Positions 23,611 through 33,499 of a stretch of 39,097 bases of DNA are shown here, piece after piece. Source of the stretch: Scybalousia_A sp964626385 (GTDB lineage Bacteria > Bacteroidota > Bacteroidia > Bacteroidales > P3). A program made the translations under genes and the position numbers. The stretch covers positions 1 to 39,097 of the forward strand of contig CAZVEO010000009.1 of NCBI GenBank assembly GCA_964626385.1, in the 5' to 3' direction. Under the pieces are notes generated by a model, which was not told where the DNA came from, searched no databases, and worked only from the letters and a program-made list of their open reading frames with translations. Numbering within the stretch: the stretch's first letter is position 1; each line of letters opens with the position of its first letter.

Positions 23611-24534
23611 ATGTCCGTTGATTTAGAAAAAATAAACGGGTATTCCTCGCTTGAATTTAGAGCAAATAAGCGAGTGGAGGGGTTTATTGCAGGTTTGCAT
23701 AGAAGTCCTTTTAGAGGTTTTTCTGTGGAATTTGCCGATTATAAGCCTTACAATACGGGTGAGGATACTAAGTATATTGATTGGAAATTGTTTGCTCGTA
23801 CAGATAAATTGTTCTTAAAAAATTATGAACAGGAAACAAATCTAAGGTGTTTATTGGTTTTAGACCATTCAACTTCAATGTATTTTCCTTTCAATAAAAA
23901 CACAGAAACTCCAAACAAAATAACTTATGCCATACTCTCTTCTGCTACTTTGGTATCAATGCTTTATAGACAAAGAGATGCTTTTGGGCTGGCTTTATTG
24001 TCAGATAAAGTAGATTTTATTTCTGATGTAAAGTCAAATTTTGCTCACAAAAAATATATATTTACTCTCTTGGAGCAAGTTTATGCAGAACAAGTATCAC
24101 AGACAAAAGCGGTTACTTATTTATCACCTCTTTTACATCAATTGGCGGAGCAGACTCACAAACGTTCTTTAATAGTAATATTTACAGATTTGTTTTCTCA
24201 AGAAGATACTCCGCAAGATATCATCAAAGCTTTACAACATCTTAAATACAACAAACATGAGGTTATTTTATTTCATTGTATAGATAAAAATTTAGAGGAA
24301 GAGTTTTTGTATAAAAATCGTCCTTATCGTTTCATTGATATGGAAAGCAATGAGGAAATAAAATTAAACCCTATTGAAATACGAGAGGCTTATAACGAGG
24401 CGGTTGTTCAAGAATTTCAACAAATTAAACAAGCCTGCCTAAATATGAGTATAGACTTTGTTGAATGTGATATAAATAAAAGTTTAGACCAAGTTTTATT
24501 GCCTTATTTTCTTAAACGCACAAGATTGAAATAA
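23611..24534 (+). CDS. DUF58 domain protein with von Willebrand A-like fold
   Basis: DUF58 proteins usually sit in clusters with MoxR ATPases and VWA membrane proteins, where they are thought to help assemble or mature other complexes. The 307 residues contain SPFRGFSVEFADYKPYNTGE and DTKYIDWKLFARTDKLFLK, the DUF58 signature, then LVLDHSTSMYF, a metal-site (MIDAS)-like DxSxS motif at the start of the VWA fold. No MoxR gene or the usual bat genes are next to it here, which is unusual. There is no membrane segment. A bidirectional-looking hairpin separates it from kdd. Confidence 0.9.
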   Translation: MSVDLEKINGYSSLEFRANKRVEGFIAGLHRSPFRGFSVEFADYKPYNTGEDTKYIDWKLFARTDKLFLKNYEQETNLRCLLVLDHSTSMYFPFNKNTETPNKITYAILSSATLVSMLYRQRDAFGLALLSDKVDFISDVKSNFAHKKYIFTLLEQVYAEQVSQTKAVTYLSPLLHQLAEQTHKRSLIVIFTDLFSQEDTPQDIIKALQHLKYNKHEVILFHCIDKNLEEEFLYKNRPYRFIDMESNEEIKLNPIEIREAYNEAVVQEFQQIKQACLNMSIDFVECDINKSLDQVLLPYFLKRTRLK

Positions 24535-24603
24535 TCTTTTAAGTAATCTTTACAGAAAAACTTTTTCTTTGCAAAAGAAGTATATAAAATTCTTACATAC
24601 AAG

Positions 24604-24640
24604 AAAAAAAAAGCGTATCCTTTTTGCAAGGATACGCTTT
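24604..24640 (-). terminator. kdd terminator
   Basis: AAAGCGTATCC (24610-24620) and GGATACGCTTT (24630-24640) pair perfectly. On the minus strand the stem runs into a T-tract (the A-run at 24602-24612), so it terminates kdd. It may also stop DUF58 transcripts, although that side lacks a T-tract. Confidence 0.9.
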
Positions 24641-24660
24641 GAATCTATGGTTAAAAACTT

Positions 24661-25734
24661 TTATGCGTAAAGTTCTTCAAATATTTTTCTCAACTTAGGG
24701 CTTTCTCTAAGTTCTTGCAAAGTAAACTCAGCGTGTCCCTTAGTATAGCCATTACCCATTATCATATTAACATCTGAACCAATACCTTCTGCTCCCAAAG
24801 AGGCTTTGGTGAAACTTGTTGCCATAGAGAAGAAATAAACAATACCATCATCCTTTGTGCAGAGAATAGCTGTCATTTCTTGGTCTGGCACATTAACACA
24901 ATTTATGGTAACGTCTGCCATTTTTCCGTCTGTAAGTTGGCTTACCAATTCATTCACCTCAACAGGAGATTTGCCTGCTATAGAAACAACAACATCGCAA
25001 AATTCAAGGTCTTTTAATCTGTTTGTAGACCTTTCACTATTGGTTAAACCTATAACTTTACCTGTAACACCAACACGCTTTTTGGCCTCATAGCAACAAA
25101 GCATACCACTCTTACCACCTGCACCAAGTATAACAACATTTTGTCCATATTGGCAAAGTTTAGCAGTTTGAGCAGGAGCTCCTGCAACATCCAAAGCAGA
25201 CAAAGCAAGCTTTTCAGGCATATCATCAGGAATTTTTGCATAAATACCACTCTCAAACAATATTGCTTTACCCTTTATATCAACTTGGTCTACATCTGCT
25301 TTTATATTCAAAATCTCGTCTATTCTAAGTGGAGTAAGAGAAAGAGAAACCAAAGTGGCTATTCTATCGCCTTCTTTTAGGTCTATTTTACCTTTAAGAG
25401 CATCTCCTATTTTTTCCACTTTACCCAAAAGCATACCGCCAGAGCCTGTTCTTCTGTTTCTGTGCTTGCCTTGAAGTTCTACATTAAGAAGCATTTCTTT
25501 TTTTATCTCTTCCATAACTTTTTCTTCAGAAGCACCTTCACCTGCTTGCTGTTTAGCATATTCGTGGATATCTGTAAAAGAAGCCGAATCTATGTTAAGC
25601 GTTTGTACATCAATAAGAATTTCGTTATCATAGATTTCGTCCATATTATTATCTATCTTATCCGCTGGCTGAGGAAGGACTCCTTTTGGCTCAATGACAC
25701 GGTGAGTACCGTATTTATTACCCTTTTTCTGCAT
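24661..25734 (-). CDS. kdd: L-erythro-3,5-diaminohexanoate dehydrogenase
   Basis: Kdd oxidises 3,5-diaminohexanoate to 5-amino-3-oxohexanoate with NAD+ in the fermentation of lysine to butyrate and acetate. The 357 residues match the Kdd family: KYGTHRVIEPKGVLPQPADK at the N-terminus, the long insertion around 50-90, GSGGMLLGKVEKIG, and the Rossmann loop VILGAGGKSGMLCC (201-214). The C-terminal part has MATSFTKASLGAEGIG and NGYTKGHAEFTL. Normally the gene lies with lysine 2,3- and 5,6-aminomutase genes (kam) and kce/kal; here it stands alone with its own promoter and terminator. The pathway link to ptb and the adenosyltransferase is inferred. Confidence 0.92.
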   Translation of the reverse strand: MQKKGNKYGTHRVIEPKGVLPQPADKIDNNMDEIYDNEILIDVQTLNIDSASFTDIHEYAKQQAGEGASEEKVMEEIKKEMLLNVELQGKHRNRRTGSGGMLLGKVEKIGDALKGKIDLKEGDRIATLVSLSLTPLRIDEILNIKADVDQVDIKGKAILFESGIYAKIPDDMPEKLALSALDVAGAPAQTAKLCQYGQNVVILGAGGKSGMLCCYEAKKRVGVTGKVIGLTNSERSTNRLKDLEFCDVVVSIAGKSPVEVNELVSQLTDGKMADVTINCVNVPDQEMTAILCTKDDGIVYFFSMATSFTKASLGAEGIGSDVNMIMGNGYTKGHAEFTLQELRESPKLRKIFEELYA

Positions 25735-25781
25735 TGTTTTAAAAGATTTTATATTATTTTTTACTCTTAATTTTCAGTTTG

Positions 25782-25811
25782 CAAAGTTAGTATTTTTTTG
25801 CATATTTACAA
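25782..25811 (-). promoter_or_regulatory. kdd promoter
   Basis: Minus strand: TTG (plus-strand CAA 25809-25811), 19 bases, TAACTTTG (25782-25789). It faces the divergent nitroreductase promoter, whose -7 box is at 25867-25874. Confidence 0.65.
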
Positions 25812-25866
25812 TAGTTTGTATTTGTTTTTTTTGATATGTAACACCGTCTGTTATTTGAAAAAAAAC

Positions 25867-25874
25867 TAACTTTG
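25867..25874 (+). promoter_or_regulatory. Promoter -7 box of nitroreductase-thyA
   Basis: TAACTTTG, 38 bases before the nitroreductase ATG. The -33 box is not clear. Confidence 0.55.
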
Positions 25875-25912
25875 CAAATGTTTTACAAAAAGAGAGAAAA
25901 ATAGATTACATT

Positions 25913-26572
25913 ATGACAACATTAGAGGCTATAAAGGAAAGACATTCTGTTAGGGCTTATTTAGACAAAGTGATAGAGCCAAGTAAATTGCAAACACTTG
26001 CCGAAGAGGTGGAAAAGTGTAATAAAGAGGGAGATTTGCATTTTCAACTTGTGCTTAATGAAGAAAAAGCCTTTCTTTCTACTTTGGCACATTATGGCAA
26101 ATTTTCAGGAGTAAAAAATTACATAGCCTGTATTGGTAAAAAAACAGCAGACCTAAACGAAAAAATAGGTTATTATGGAGAAAGGTTGGTTCTTTTGTTG
26201 CAGACCTTAGGCTTAAATAGTTGTTGGGTTGCTTTGACTTTTAAAAAAGTGCCCGATGTTTTTAATGTAATGGAAGGAGAAAAATTGGTTTGTGTTATAG
26301 CTTTTGGTTATGGTGTGGATAATGGTAAACCTCATAAAATAAAGAAATATGAGGATGTTTGCAATATTAAAAACCCTCCTTTGTGGTTTAAAAATGGAGT
26401 AGAGGCTTCGCTTTTAGCACCGACTGCCATAAATCAACAAAAGTTCTGTATAACCTTAGACAAAGATAATAAAGTTGTTATAAAACGCAGGGGGTTGGGA
26501 GTGTATACAAAAATAGACCTTGGTATAGTGAAATATCATTTTGAAATAGGTGGTGAGAAAAAAGTAGATTAA
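25913..26572 (+). CDS. Nitroreductase-family flavoprotein
   Basis: Proteins of this family bind FMN and reduce quinones, nitro compounds or other acceptors with NAD(P)H. The 219 residues show the N-terminal phosphate-binding KERHSVRAYLDK, then GYYGERLVLLLQTLGLNSCWVALTF and VCVIAFGYG. The C-terminal part (EASLLAPTAINQQKFCITL) resembles the second nitroreductase half seen in the TM1586-like group, so this may be that subtype rather than the classic NfsB type. It ends 7 bases before thyA, so the two are probably co-transcribed. The physiological substrate is unknown. Confidence 0.85.
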   Translation: MTTLEAIKERHSVRAYLDKVIEPSKLQTLAEEVEKCNKEGDLHFQLVLNEEKAFLSTLAHYGKFSGVKNYIACIGKKTADLNEKIGYYGERLVLLLQTLGLNSCWVALTFKKVPDVFNVMEGEKLVCVIAFGYGVDNGKPHKIKKYEDVCNIKNPPLWFKNGVEASLLAPTAINQQKFCITLDKDNKVVIKRRGLGVYTKIDLGIVKYHFEIGGEKKVD

Positions 26573-26579
26573 GAGAACT

Positions 26580-27374
26580 ATGAGGCAGTATTTGAATTTA
26601 TTAAATGAAGTTTTGAAAAAAGGTACTTTCAAAGGAGATAGAACCGGTACGGGAACAAAAAGTATTTTTGGTTATCAAATGAGATTTGATATGCAAAGGG
26701 GTTTTCCCTTACTTACCACCAAAAAACTACACACAAGAAGTATAATCTACGAATTACTTTGGTTTCTTAAAGGCGATACAAATATAAAATACTTACACGA
26801 TAACAAAGTAACCATTTGGGACGAATGGGCAAAGGAGAATGGTGATTTGGGGCCTATCTATGGTTATCAATGGAGACATTGGGATACTCTAAACGGAACA
26901 CGTATAGACCAAATAAAAAACGTTGTTGATCAAATAAAAAACAATCCTAATTCTCGCAGATTAATAGTTTCTGCTTGGAATGTGGCTCAAATAGACGAAA
27001 TGGCTCTGCCTCCTTGTCATTGTTTGTTTCAATTTTATGTAGCAGAGGGCAAACTTTCTTTACAACTATATCAGAGAAGTGCTGATATTTTTCTTGGTGT
27101 GCCTTTTAATATAGCCTCTTATAGTTTGTTGTTGGCTATGATGGCTCAAGTTACTGGCTTAGAGTGTGGAGAATTTGTGCATACCTTAGGAGATGCTCAC
27201 TTATATACCAACCATTTGGAACAAGCAAAATTGCAACTAACACGCGACCCCTTGCCTCTTGCTACTTTAAAACTTAATAAGGAGGTAAAAAATATTTTTA
27301 ATTTCAATTATGAGGATATAAAAATAGAAAACTATCAATCGCACCCGCATATCAAAGCAGAGGTATCTGTATAA
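26580..27374 (+). CDS. thyA: Thymidylate synthase
   Basis: ThyA converts dUMP to dTMP with methylenetetrahydrofolate. The 264 residues equal the E. coli length, with catalytic Cys146 (ALPPCHCLFQF), Arg21 (GDRTGTGTKS), the phosphate-binding Arg126/Arg127 (NSRRLIVSAWN) and HTLGDAHLYTNH. Dihydrofolate reductase, often its neighbour, is not next to it here. It follows the nitroreductase gene after 7 bases and precedes the AddA-type gene by 65 bases. Confidence 0.97.
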   Translation: MRQYLNLLNEVLKKGTFKGDRTGTGTKSIFGYQMRFDMQRGFPLLTTKKLHTRSIIYELLWFLKGDTNIKYLHDNKVTIWDEWAKENGDLGPIYGYQWRHWDTLNGTRIDQIKNVVDQIKNNPNSRRLIVSAWNVAQIDEMALPPCHCLFQFYVAEGKLSLQLYQRSADIFLGVPFNIASYSLLLAMMAQVTGLECGEFVHTLGDAHLYTNHLEQAKLQLTRDPLPLATLKLNKEVKNIFNFNYEDIKIENYQSHPHIKAEVSV

Positions 27375-27439
27375 GTATTAAAGATTTCTTAGTTTTTTGT
27401 TTAATAAAGAAAAGTTTATAATCAAAATCAAAAAAAAGA

Positions 27440-30400
27440 ATGAATAAACTTGTTGTCTATTCTGCTTCGGCAGGAAGTGGTAAAACTTTTAATCTTGCCG
27501 TTGAATATGTGTGTATGCTTATAGATTATCTGCAGAAAGGTAAAACTTTGGGCTTTAAGTCTATGCTTGCAGTTACTTTTACCAATGCTTCAACCAAAGA
27601 AATGAAAGATAGAATAATAGAAGTACTTATTTCTTTATCTAATGAAAAAGAGAACGAAAACTCTCAATATTTAGAAAGTATCAAACAAAAAACCTCCTTA
27701 TCAAATCAAGAAATAAGCAATTATTCCAACAAGGCTCTGCATGAAATAATACACAACTATACTTTTTTTAATATATATACCATAGACGCTTTTTTTCAAC
27801 TAATACTTAAGAATATGGCAAAGGAGTTGGGTATGCCTTCTGATTTTTCCATAATTTTAGATGAGGAAGATTACAACACCAAAGCCGTCAGAAATATTAT
27901 TACTAAGACTATCAACGACAAAGAATTGTCTAATTGGTTGTATCATTTTTTTATAAAAAAACAAGACAACAATGAGTCTTGGAATTTTGAAAAAGACTTG
28001 AATGATGCTCTTAAATCAATAAACAAAATAGAGCAAATAAAGTCTTTGGAAAATGAAATTTATAGTTTTGATAATTTATTAAAAAGAGCAAAAACTTTAA
28101 AGAAAGAAATAAATAATATAAAAATTCAAGTTCTGCAATATCAGACTAAGTTTTATGAAGTTTTAAAAAAATATGATATAAAAATTGCAGATTTTAAAGC
28201 AGGAAATAAAAGTATATATCCAAAGATTGCAGAAAAGATTGCAGAATTAAAAGACCCGTACTTACTTTCAAAACGGGTAGAGAATTTTTATAGTGAAGAC
28301 GATGATTATTTAAAGAAAGGAAAAACGACACCAAAAGATTTAGCCGATTTAATAGCAGAAATAGATAATTTTTTGCAAGAAAATGTAATAAAGTACAGGT
28401 CTTTGCGGATATTTTATAATTCTATCTACACAATGGGAGTGGTGAAAATTTTGTATGAAGAGAAACTATCCTTGCAAAAACAAGATGGAGTGTTTTTTCT
28501 TTCACATACAAAAGACGTTCTCTCACAATTAAACCTTATGGATGCAAACGCTTCTGATACTATTTCTTTTATTTACGAAAAAGTTGGAGCGTATTTGGAA
28601 AGAATAATGATAGATGAATTTCAAGATACTAGTGTTTCGTCTTGGCAAATATTTGAGCCTTTGGTTAGAGAGTGTTTATCTTCTCCAAATGGTAGAACCT
28701 TTATTTTTGGAGATATCAAACAGAGTATTTATAGGTGGAATGGTGGAGATTGGAGGTTATTGAATAGTTTGACCGAAGAAGAAAATAACATTACAATCAA
28801 CCTAACCAAAAATTATAGAACCTATGGAAATATTGTAGACTTTAATAACAACCTATTTTCTTATATTTACGCAGAAAGATATCAAAACCAAGAAGTAAGA
28901 GATGATTATAAAGATAAAGGTTCGGTAGTGATAAAATTTATAGACAAAGAAGATATGTTACAAAAGACAATAGACGAGGTTGACTATTATTTGTCTTTGG
29001 GGTATAAAACGGGAGATATAGCAATATTATGTAGAAAAAGTGAAGTTTTATCGGAGTTGGCTCAAAGAATGAAAGAATTAGACTCTACAAACCAAAGTAA
29101 ATACAAATATAACCCTGTTTCTGATGGTGCTTTTCTTTTGAGTTCTTCTGATGCTGTTAATTTGATAATATCTGCCCTTAAATTTCTTTCTTCCAAAGAA
29201 GAAATTATTGCAAAGGAACATCTATTGTCTTATCAACCTTCCATTATTGAAGATATCAACACTATAAGAAACAGCAATTATAAACTTATATCTCTGTTTG
29301 ATATAGTACTAACTTTGTCTAAGAAATTACAATTAGAGGATACAATTTTTTTGCCAGCTTTTTATGATGCGGTTAAGAATTTTGCAACAGAAAGACAAGG
29401 CGGAGTAAAAGAATTTTTGGATTATTGGAAAACCACGCTTAAAGACAACAAAGTAGAGCTGTCTTTTGGAGATAATTCTCTAAGACTTACAACAATACAC
29501 AAAAGCAAGGGCTTGGAATACAATATTGTTATACTCCCTTATTTTAATTGGACATTATCTAAAACATCTGATTTTATATGGGTTAATAATACTGAAAATA
29601 AGATAATTGATATTCCTGTAGTGAGAAGTAGAATTTCGGATTTAAAAAATACGGATTTTGATGAAGTATATCAAGAGGAAATAAGTATGCAGGTGGCAGA
29701 AAGTTATAATCTTTTATATGTAGCCTGCACAAGAGCAAAAAAACATCTATCCATTATAGCCACTCATAGCCAAAAACATAAAAAAGGAGAGGAGAAAAAT
29801 GTTGGTGATTTGTTGTACAATTACATAGAACAAAATGCGGAATCTTTTTCTTCTACACAAGAAGAATACATATACAAAAATATAGACCCTGTATTTTATG
29901 ACAATAATAATCAAATTGCTTCCTCCTTAGAAAACACCTCAAAGCAAGAAACAGAAGCAATATGGTTTTCTCACAATGCGGTGGTATTTTCTTCTCCTTC
30001 TTTATCTGAAACTTATTTTAGAGATGCTTCTTTTGATGAAACAGAAAGCAAAAGGCTTTTTGGTACAAATATGCACAATATTATTTCCATGTTGGAAAGC
30101 AGAGATGATATTGAAAAATATTCTGTTTTTTTTGCAAAACGTTACGAAGATTGGGAAGATATTAGCAAGATATTGTTTGCTATGTTTGATTACTCAAAAG
30201 ATAGATTTTGGTTTGAAGGAAAGTATAAAATATTAAATGAAAAAAGTATAATACTACAAAATCAAGACTCTAAGACTATAACAAAACGTCCCGATAGAAT
30301 AATGATAGGGCAGGATAGGGTAGATATAGTGGATTATAAATTTACAAAAAAAGACGAAATTTTGCATCAAAAATATATTATCCAAGTTACAGAATACAAA

Positions 30401-30505
30401 CAACTTTTGGAACAAATGGATTATAAAAATGTTAGTGCTTATCTTTGGTATATAGATACAGAAAACAGAGTGTTAAAAAGTCAAGAAATAATTTCCATTA
30501 ATTAG
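27440..30505 (+). CDS. addA: AddA-type UvrD-like helicase/nuclease
   Basis: AddA is the motor and one nuclease of the AddAB complex, which trims double-strand DNA breaks for recombination. The 1021 residues contain superfamily 1 helicase motifs: Walker A SASAGSGKTFNL (8-19), IDEFQDTSVSSW, FGDIKQSIYRWNGGDW, LTKNYRT, LTTIHKSKGLEYNIVILP and LLYVACTRAKKHL. At the C-terminus is a RecB-type nuclease block with RPDRIMIG and VDIVDYKF (Asp965, Lys967), followed by YIIQVTEYKQLL. Both activities look intact. The partner gene starts 25 bases downstream. The RecB name could also be used, but the partner is AddB-like and there is no RecC or RecD. Confidence 0.88.
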   Translation: MNKLVVYSASAGSGKTFNLAVEYVCMLIDYLQKGKTLGFKSMLAVTFTNASTKEMKDRIIEVLISLSNEKENENSQYLESIKQKTSLSNQEISNYSNKALHEIIHNYTFFNIYTIDAFFQLILKNMAKELGMPSDFSIILDEEDYNTKAVRNIITKTINDKELSNWLYHFFIKKQDNNESWNFEKDLNDALKSINKIEQIKSLENEIYSFDNLLKRAKTLKKEINNIKIQVLQYQTKFYEVLKKYDIKIADFKAGNKSIYPKIAEKIAELKDPYLLSKRVENFYSEDDDYLKKGKTTPKDLADLIAEIDNFLQENVIKYRSLRIFYNSIYTMGVVKILYEEKLSLQKQDGVFFLSHTKDVLSQLNLMDANASDTISFIYEKVGAYLERIMIDEFQDTSVSSWQIFEPLVRECLSSPNGRTFIFGDIKQSIYRWNGGDWRLLNSLTEEENNITINLTKNYRTYGNIVDFNNNLFSYIYAERYQNQEVRDDYKDKGSVVIKFIDKEDMLQKTIDEVDYYLSLGYKTGDIAILCRKSEVLSELAQRMKELDSTNQSKYKYNPVSDGAFLLSSSDAVNLIISALKFLSSKEEIIAKEHLLSYQPSIIEDINTIRNSNYKLISLFDIVLTLSKKLQLEDTIFLPAFYDAVKNFATERQGGVKEFLDYWKTTLKDNKVELSFGDNSLRLTTIHKSKGLEYNIVILPYFNWTLSKTSDFIWVNNTENKIIDIPVVRSRISDLKNTDFDEVYQEEISMQVAESYNLLYVACTRAKKHLSIIATHSQKHKKGEEKNVGDLLYNYIEQNAESFSSTQEEYIYKNIDPVFYDNNNQIASSLENTSKQETEAIWFSHNAVVFSSPSLSETYFRDASFDETESKRLFGTNMHNIISMLESRDDIEKYSVFFAKRYEDWEDISKILFAMFDYSKDRFWFEGKYKILNEKSIILQNQDSKTITKRPDRIMIGQDRVDIVDYKFTKKDEILHQKYIIQVTEYKQLLEQMDYKNVSAYLWYIDTENRVLKSQEIISIN

Positions 30506-30530
30506 AGCAAGCAAAAAAAGAGAGTAGTAA

Positions 30531-33197
30531 ATGAATATAGATAGTTTTTTATATAGAGTTGCACAGAGTATAAGAAATAATAAAGATATTGATTTTGAGA
30601 ACACTCTTGTAATTCTTCCAAATAGAAGGGCAAAAAGTTTTCTTTCCAACTATATTTGCAATTCAGATAAACCAACGTTTCTTTTTGATATAGTATCAAT
30701 AGATGATGTAGTAAAAAACAATGTGTATGATAAGATATTGATGGACAAATTACCATTGATTTACAATTTATACAAAAGTTATTGCAAGATATATTATTCT
30801 CATAACCCGCTTTTAGACGGAGAAAGTATTGAGAGTTTTACCGATTTTTATACATGGGGTAAAAACTTGCTTAATGATTTTGATGAAATAGACAAACATC
30901 TTGTAGAAGCAAAGATTTTTTATCGCAACATAAAGGAATATAAAGATTTGCAAGCTGATGCTGATGATTTTTTAACGAAAGAACAAAAAGAAATACTACA
31001 AAGATTTTTCAATATAAAGTTTGATAGCGAAGAACCTGTAATCAAAAATTTTGTTAAGATATGGAATTGTTTATATGAGATTTATGAGGATTTTAATAAA
31101 TCTTTACTTGAGCAAAATATTGCTTATTCTGGTAGAATATACAAAGACTTTGCTCTAAGGTTAGAAAATAAAGAAATAACTTTGAAATACAAGCATATAA
31201 TAATAGTTGGTTTCAGCGTTTTGAATCAAGTTGAAAAAAAAATATTTCAAATCTTAAAACAAGATTACCAAACAGAATTTTATTGGGATTATGATACTTA
31301 TTATGCTGATAATGAAGAAAACGAAGCAGGTATATTTATAAGGGAGAATATTAAACAATTTCCTATGCCTGAGAATTTTCAGAAACTAAGTTTTGATAGA
31401 ATAAGCAATAGTCAACAAAAACTAAAAATTGTAAAATCTTCATATTCTTCTTTTTCACTTGCTTACATAAAGCAATGGTTAAATGAAATAGACTACAAAA
31501 ATCAAAACTCTAACGATATAGCCATAATTCTACACGATGAGAGTATAATACCAATGGTTTTAAAATCTTTGCCTGAGGATATTTCCGTTAACATTACCAT
31601 GGGGTACCCTTTTATTCAAACTTTGTTGTACAACAAAATAATTACCATTGTAGAAGAATGTATAAAGCAAGGTTTTAAGAGTGAAGACATTGATAGAAAT
31701 ATAAGACTATTGGCACAAGATATTTTAAAACAAGATGATACAAGCACTTTTTGGCAATTAGATGTATTGAAGTCTATAAATGAAACATTGCTATGCTTTG
31801 CAAAAACCTTAGATTATTACAAAAGAGAGGATATAAGTGAAGAAATACTTTCGGATGTAATAAGAAAATATCTTAATAAAGAAAGTGCTGACCTAATATC
31901 TGACGCAACCAACGGTATTCAAGTAATGGGGCTTTTGGAAACGAGGTGTTTAGACTTTAGGTACGTGCTTATGCTTTCTACCTCCGAAGATTATTTGCCA
32001 AAAATTGCTTCTGACTCATCATTTATTCCTTTTTCATTTAAGGAGGCTTATAATATGATGTCTGTAAAAAGAAAAACAGGATTGTTTGCCTACTATTTTT
32101 ATAGACTTTTTCATACCGCTGAAAGAATGGACTTTGTTTATCATAGCAAACAAAAAGAAAAAGAGGCGGAAATGAGTCGTTTTTTAAGGCAAATAAAAAT
32201 AGAACTTCCTAACAAGCCGGAGGAAATAGATTTTGTTGGAAATAAATTATACACTACTCAAAAAAAAGAAATCAAATTAGATATAAATGAACTGAAATTT
32301 TTGAACACAGGAGGAAAGAGTTTATCGGCATCGGCTTTAAATAAATTAATAGATTGTGAAAAAAAATTTTATTACTCTATTATCAAAGGACTTTCCAAAG
32401 ATATAGAAATAGAAAAATATAGAGCAATAGCCTTTGGTAATATGTTCCACCTTATTGCAAACAAGTATTATGAGATAAGAGCAATAGATAAAAATACAGA
32501 GGATGCGGTTTTGATAACAAGGGTTATTGAATCTGCTTTTAAAAACCCTTTCAACAAAGAAACAGAACAGAGAGATTATTACAATAGGCAAAAAGATTTG
32601 GACGCTCTTGATGGTTTTCATAAGCAGATCTTAAATAGTTACTTGCTTCAATTAGTAGAGGTAGACAAAGAAGCGGGAAATCAATATATTTTGGGAGAAG
32701 AGAATTTCATATATTCATTGGAAATAGGAGAACATACTTTTCATTTCAAAAGTCGTTTAGACCGTATAGATATAGATAAGAATAATAATTTTAGAATAGT
32801 GGACTACAAAACAGGAAAACGACCAGATAAATTTGGAATAAAATCTATCGCCGAAATTTTTGAAAGAGAGAAAGATAGAAAAGATGTGGGAAATATTTTT
32901 GAAATATTGTTTTATTGTTGGTTGATATATAATCAAAAAGATGGGAAACGCTTTAAATACAATGCCAAAACAGATATTAAACCTGCAGTTTTGTTTATGT
33001 CAGATATAAAAAACGGAGATATTTCTTATAATAAAGAGCCTCTGATTTATACAAAACAAATCAACGAAGAATTTGAAAAAGAACTTAAAAACTTGCTCTC
33101 CTCCCTAATAAATAAAGAAGATAATCCTATTTATAAAGAGACTCCTTTTATAAAAACTTGTGAAAGATGCGACTTTGCCCTCCTATGTGGTAAATAA
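30531..33197 (+). CDS. addB: AddB-type nuclease with iron-sulfur cluster motif
   Basis: AddB is the second subunit of AddAB; its helicase part is inactive and scans for Chi. The 888 residues begin with the SF1-like fold (VILPNRRAKSFLSN) but lack a Walker A lysine motif. The C-terminal PD-(D/E)xK nuclease is visible as FKSRLDRIDI and RIVDYKTGKRPD (Asp758, Lys760). Four cysteines fit the AddB iron-sulfur staple: Cys609 (LIDCEKKFYY), then C-x2-C-x5-C with Cys877, Cys880 and Cys886 (TCERCDFALLCGK). It is the last gene before repeat island C. The AddB call rests on this layout and on the adjacent AddA. Confidence 0.86.
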   Translation: MNIDSFLYRVAQSIRNNKDIDFENTLVILPNRRAKSFLSNYICNSDKPTFLFDIVSIDDVVKNNVYDKILMDKLPLIYNLYKSYCKIYYSHNPLLDGESIESFTDFYTWGKNLLNDFDEIDKHLVEAKIFYRNIKEYKDLQADADDFLTKEQKEILQRFFNIKFDSEEPVIKNFVKIWNCLYEIYEDFNKSLLEQNIAYSGRIYKDFALRLENKEITLKYKHIIIVGFSVLNQVEKKIFQILKQDYQTEFYWDYDTYYADNEENEAGIFIRENIKQFPMPENFQKLSFDRISNSQQKLKIVKSSYSSFSLAYIKQWLNEIDYKNQNSNDIAIILHDESIIPMVLKSLPEDISVNITMGYPFIQTLLYNKIITIVEECIKQGFKSEDIDRNIRLLAQDILKQDDTSTFWQLDVLKSINETLLCFAKTLDYYKREDISEEILSDVIRKYLNKESADLISDATNGIQVMGLLETRCLDFRYVLMLSTSEDYLPKIASDSSFIPFSFKEAYNMMSVKRKTGLFAYYFYRLFHTAERMDFVYHSKQKEKEAEMSRFLRQIKIELPNKPEEIDFVGNKLYTTQKKEIKLDINELKFLNTGGKSLSASALNKLIDCEKKFYYSIIKGLSKDIEIEKYRAIAFGNMFHLIANKYYEIRAIDKNTEDAVLITRVIESAFKNPFNKETEQRDYYNRQKDLDALDGFHKQILNSYLLQLVEVDKEAGNQYILGEENFIYSLEIGEHTFHFKSRLDRIDIDKNNNFRIVDYKTGKRPDKFGIKSIAEIFEREKDRKDVGNIFEILFYCWLIYNQKDGKRFKYNAKTDIKPAVLFMSDIKNGDISYNKEPLIYTKQINEEFEKELKNLLSSLINKEDNPIYKETPFIKTCERCDFALLCGK

Positions 33198-33349
33198 TAT
33201 AGCCTCAGACTATTCTATAAGGGCACAGGCTTAGCCTGCAGCCACAGGCTGTTTTAAAGACGCTAAGCGTATGTGTTTTTGTAATGGCTTTGCCCTTATA
33301 AAACTGGCAATGCCTGCAAACCTAACAAAACTAACGACAAAAATGAGGA
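33198..33349. repeat. Repeat island C, left part: R2 motifs
   Basis: No gene is seen. A diverged R2 is at 33216-33234 (TATAAGGGCACAGGCTTAG) and an inverted R2 at 33282-33300 (TAATGGCTTTGCCCTTATA). They enclose CAGGCTTAGCCTG-type palindromes and GACGCTAAGCGT. The inverted R2 pair could form a hairpin that ends addB transcription. Confidence 0.7.
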
Positions 33350-33398
33350 AATCGGTTTACTGATTATCAATAAGTTACAAAAAAAAAGTGTGCACGCG

Positions 33399-33430
33399 TT
33401 TGGTCAGGTCAAAAATTCTTCGTAACTTTG
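33399..33430 (+). promoter_or_regulatory. Promoter inside R1 copy C
   Basis: TTTG (33399-33402), 20 bases, TAACTTTG (33423-33430), as in copies A and B. Confidence 0.75.
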
Positions 33431-33499
33431 TAAGAGAAAAAGATACCTGCCAGAAAATTAACGATTTTTACCCTTGTAACTACTTGGTAATCAATGACA

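Noticed and set aside
33216..33300. CRISPR-like array in the repeat islands
   Set aside because: The R2 copies are irregularly spaced, in both orientations, and have no constant-length spacers.
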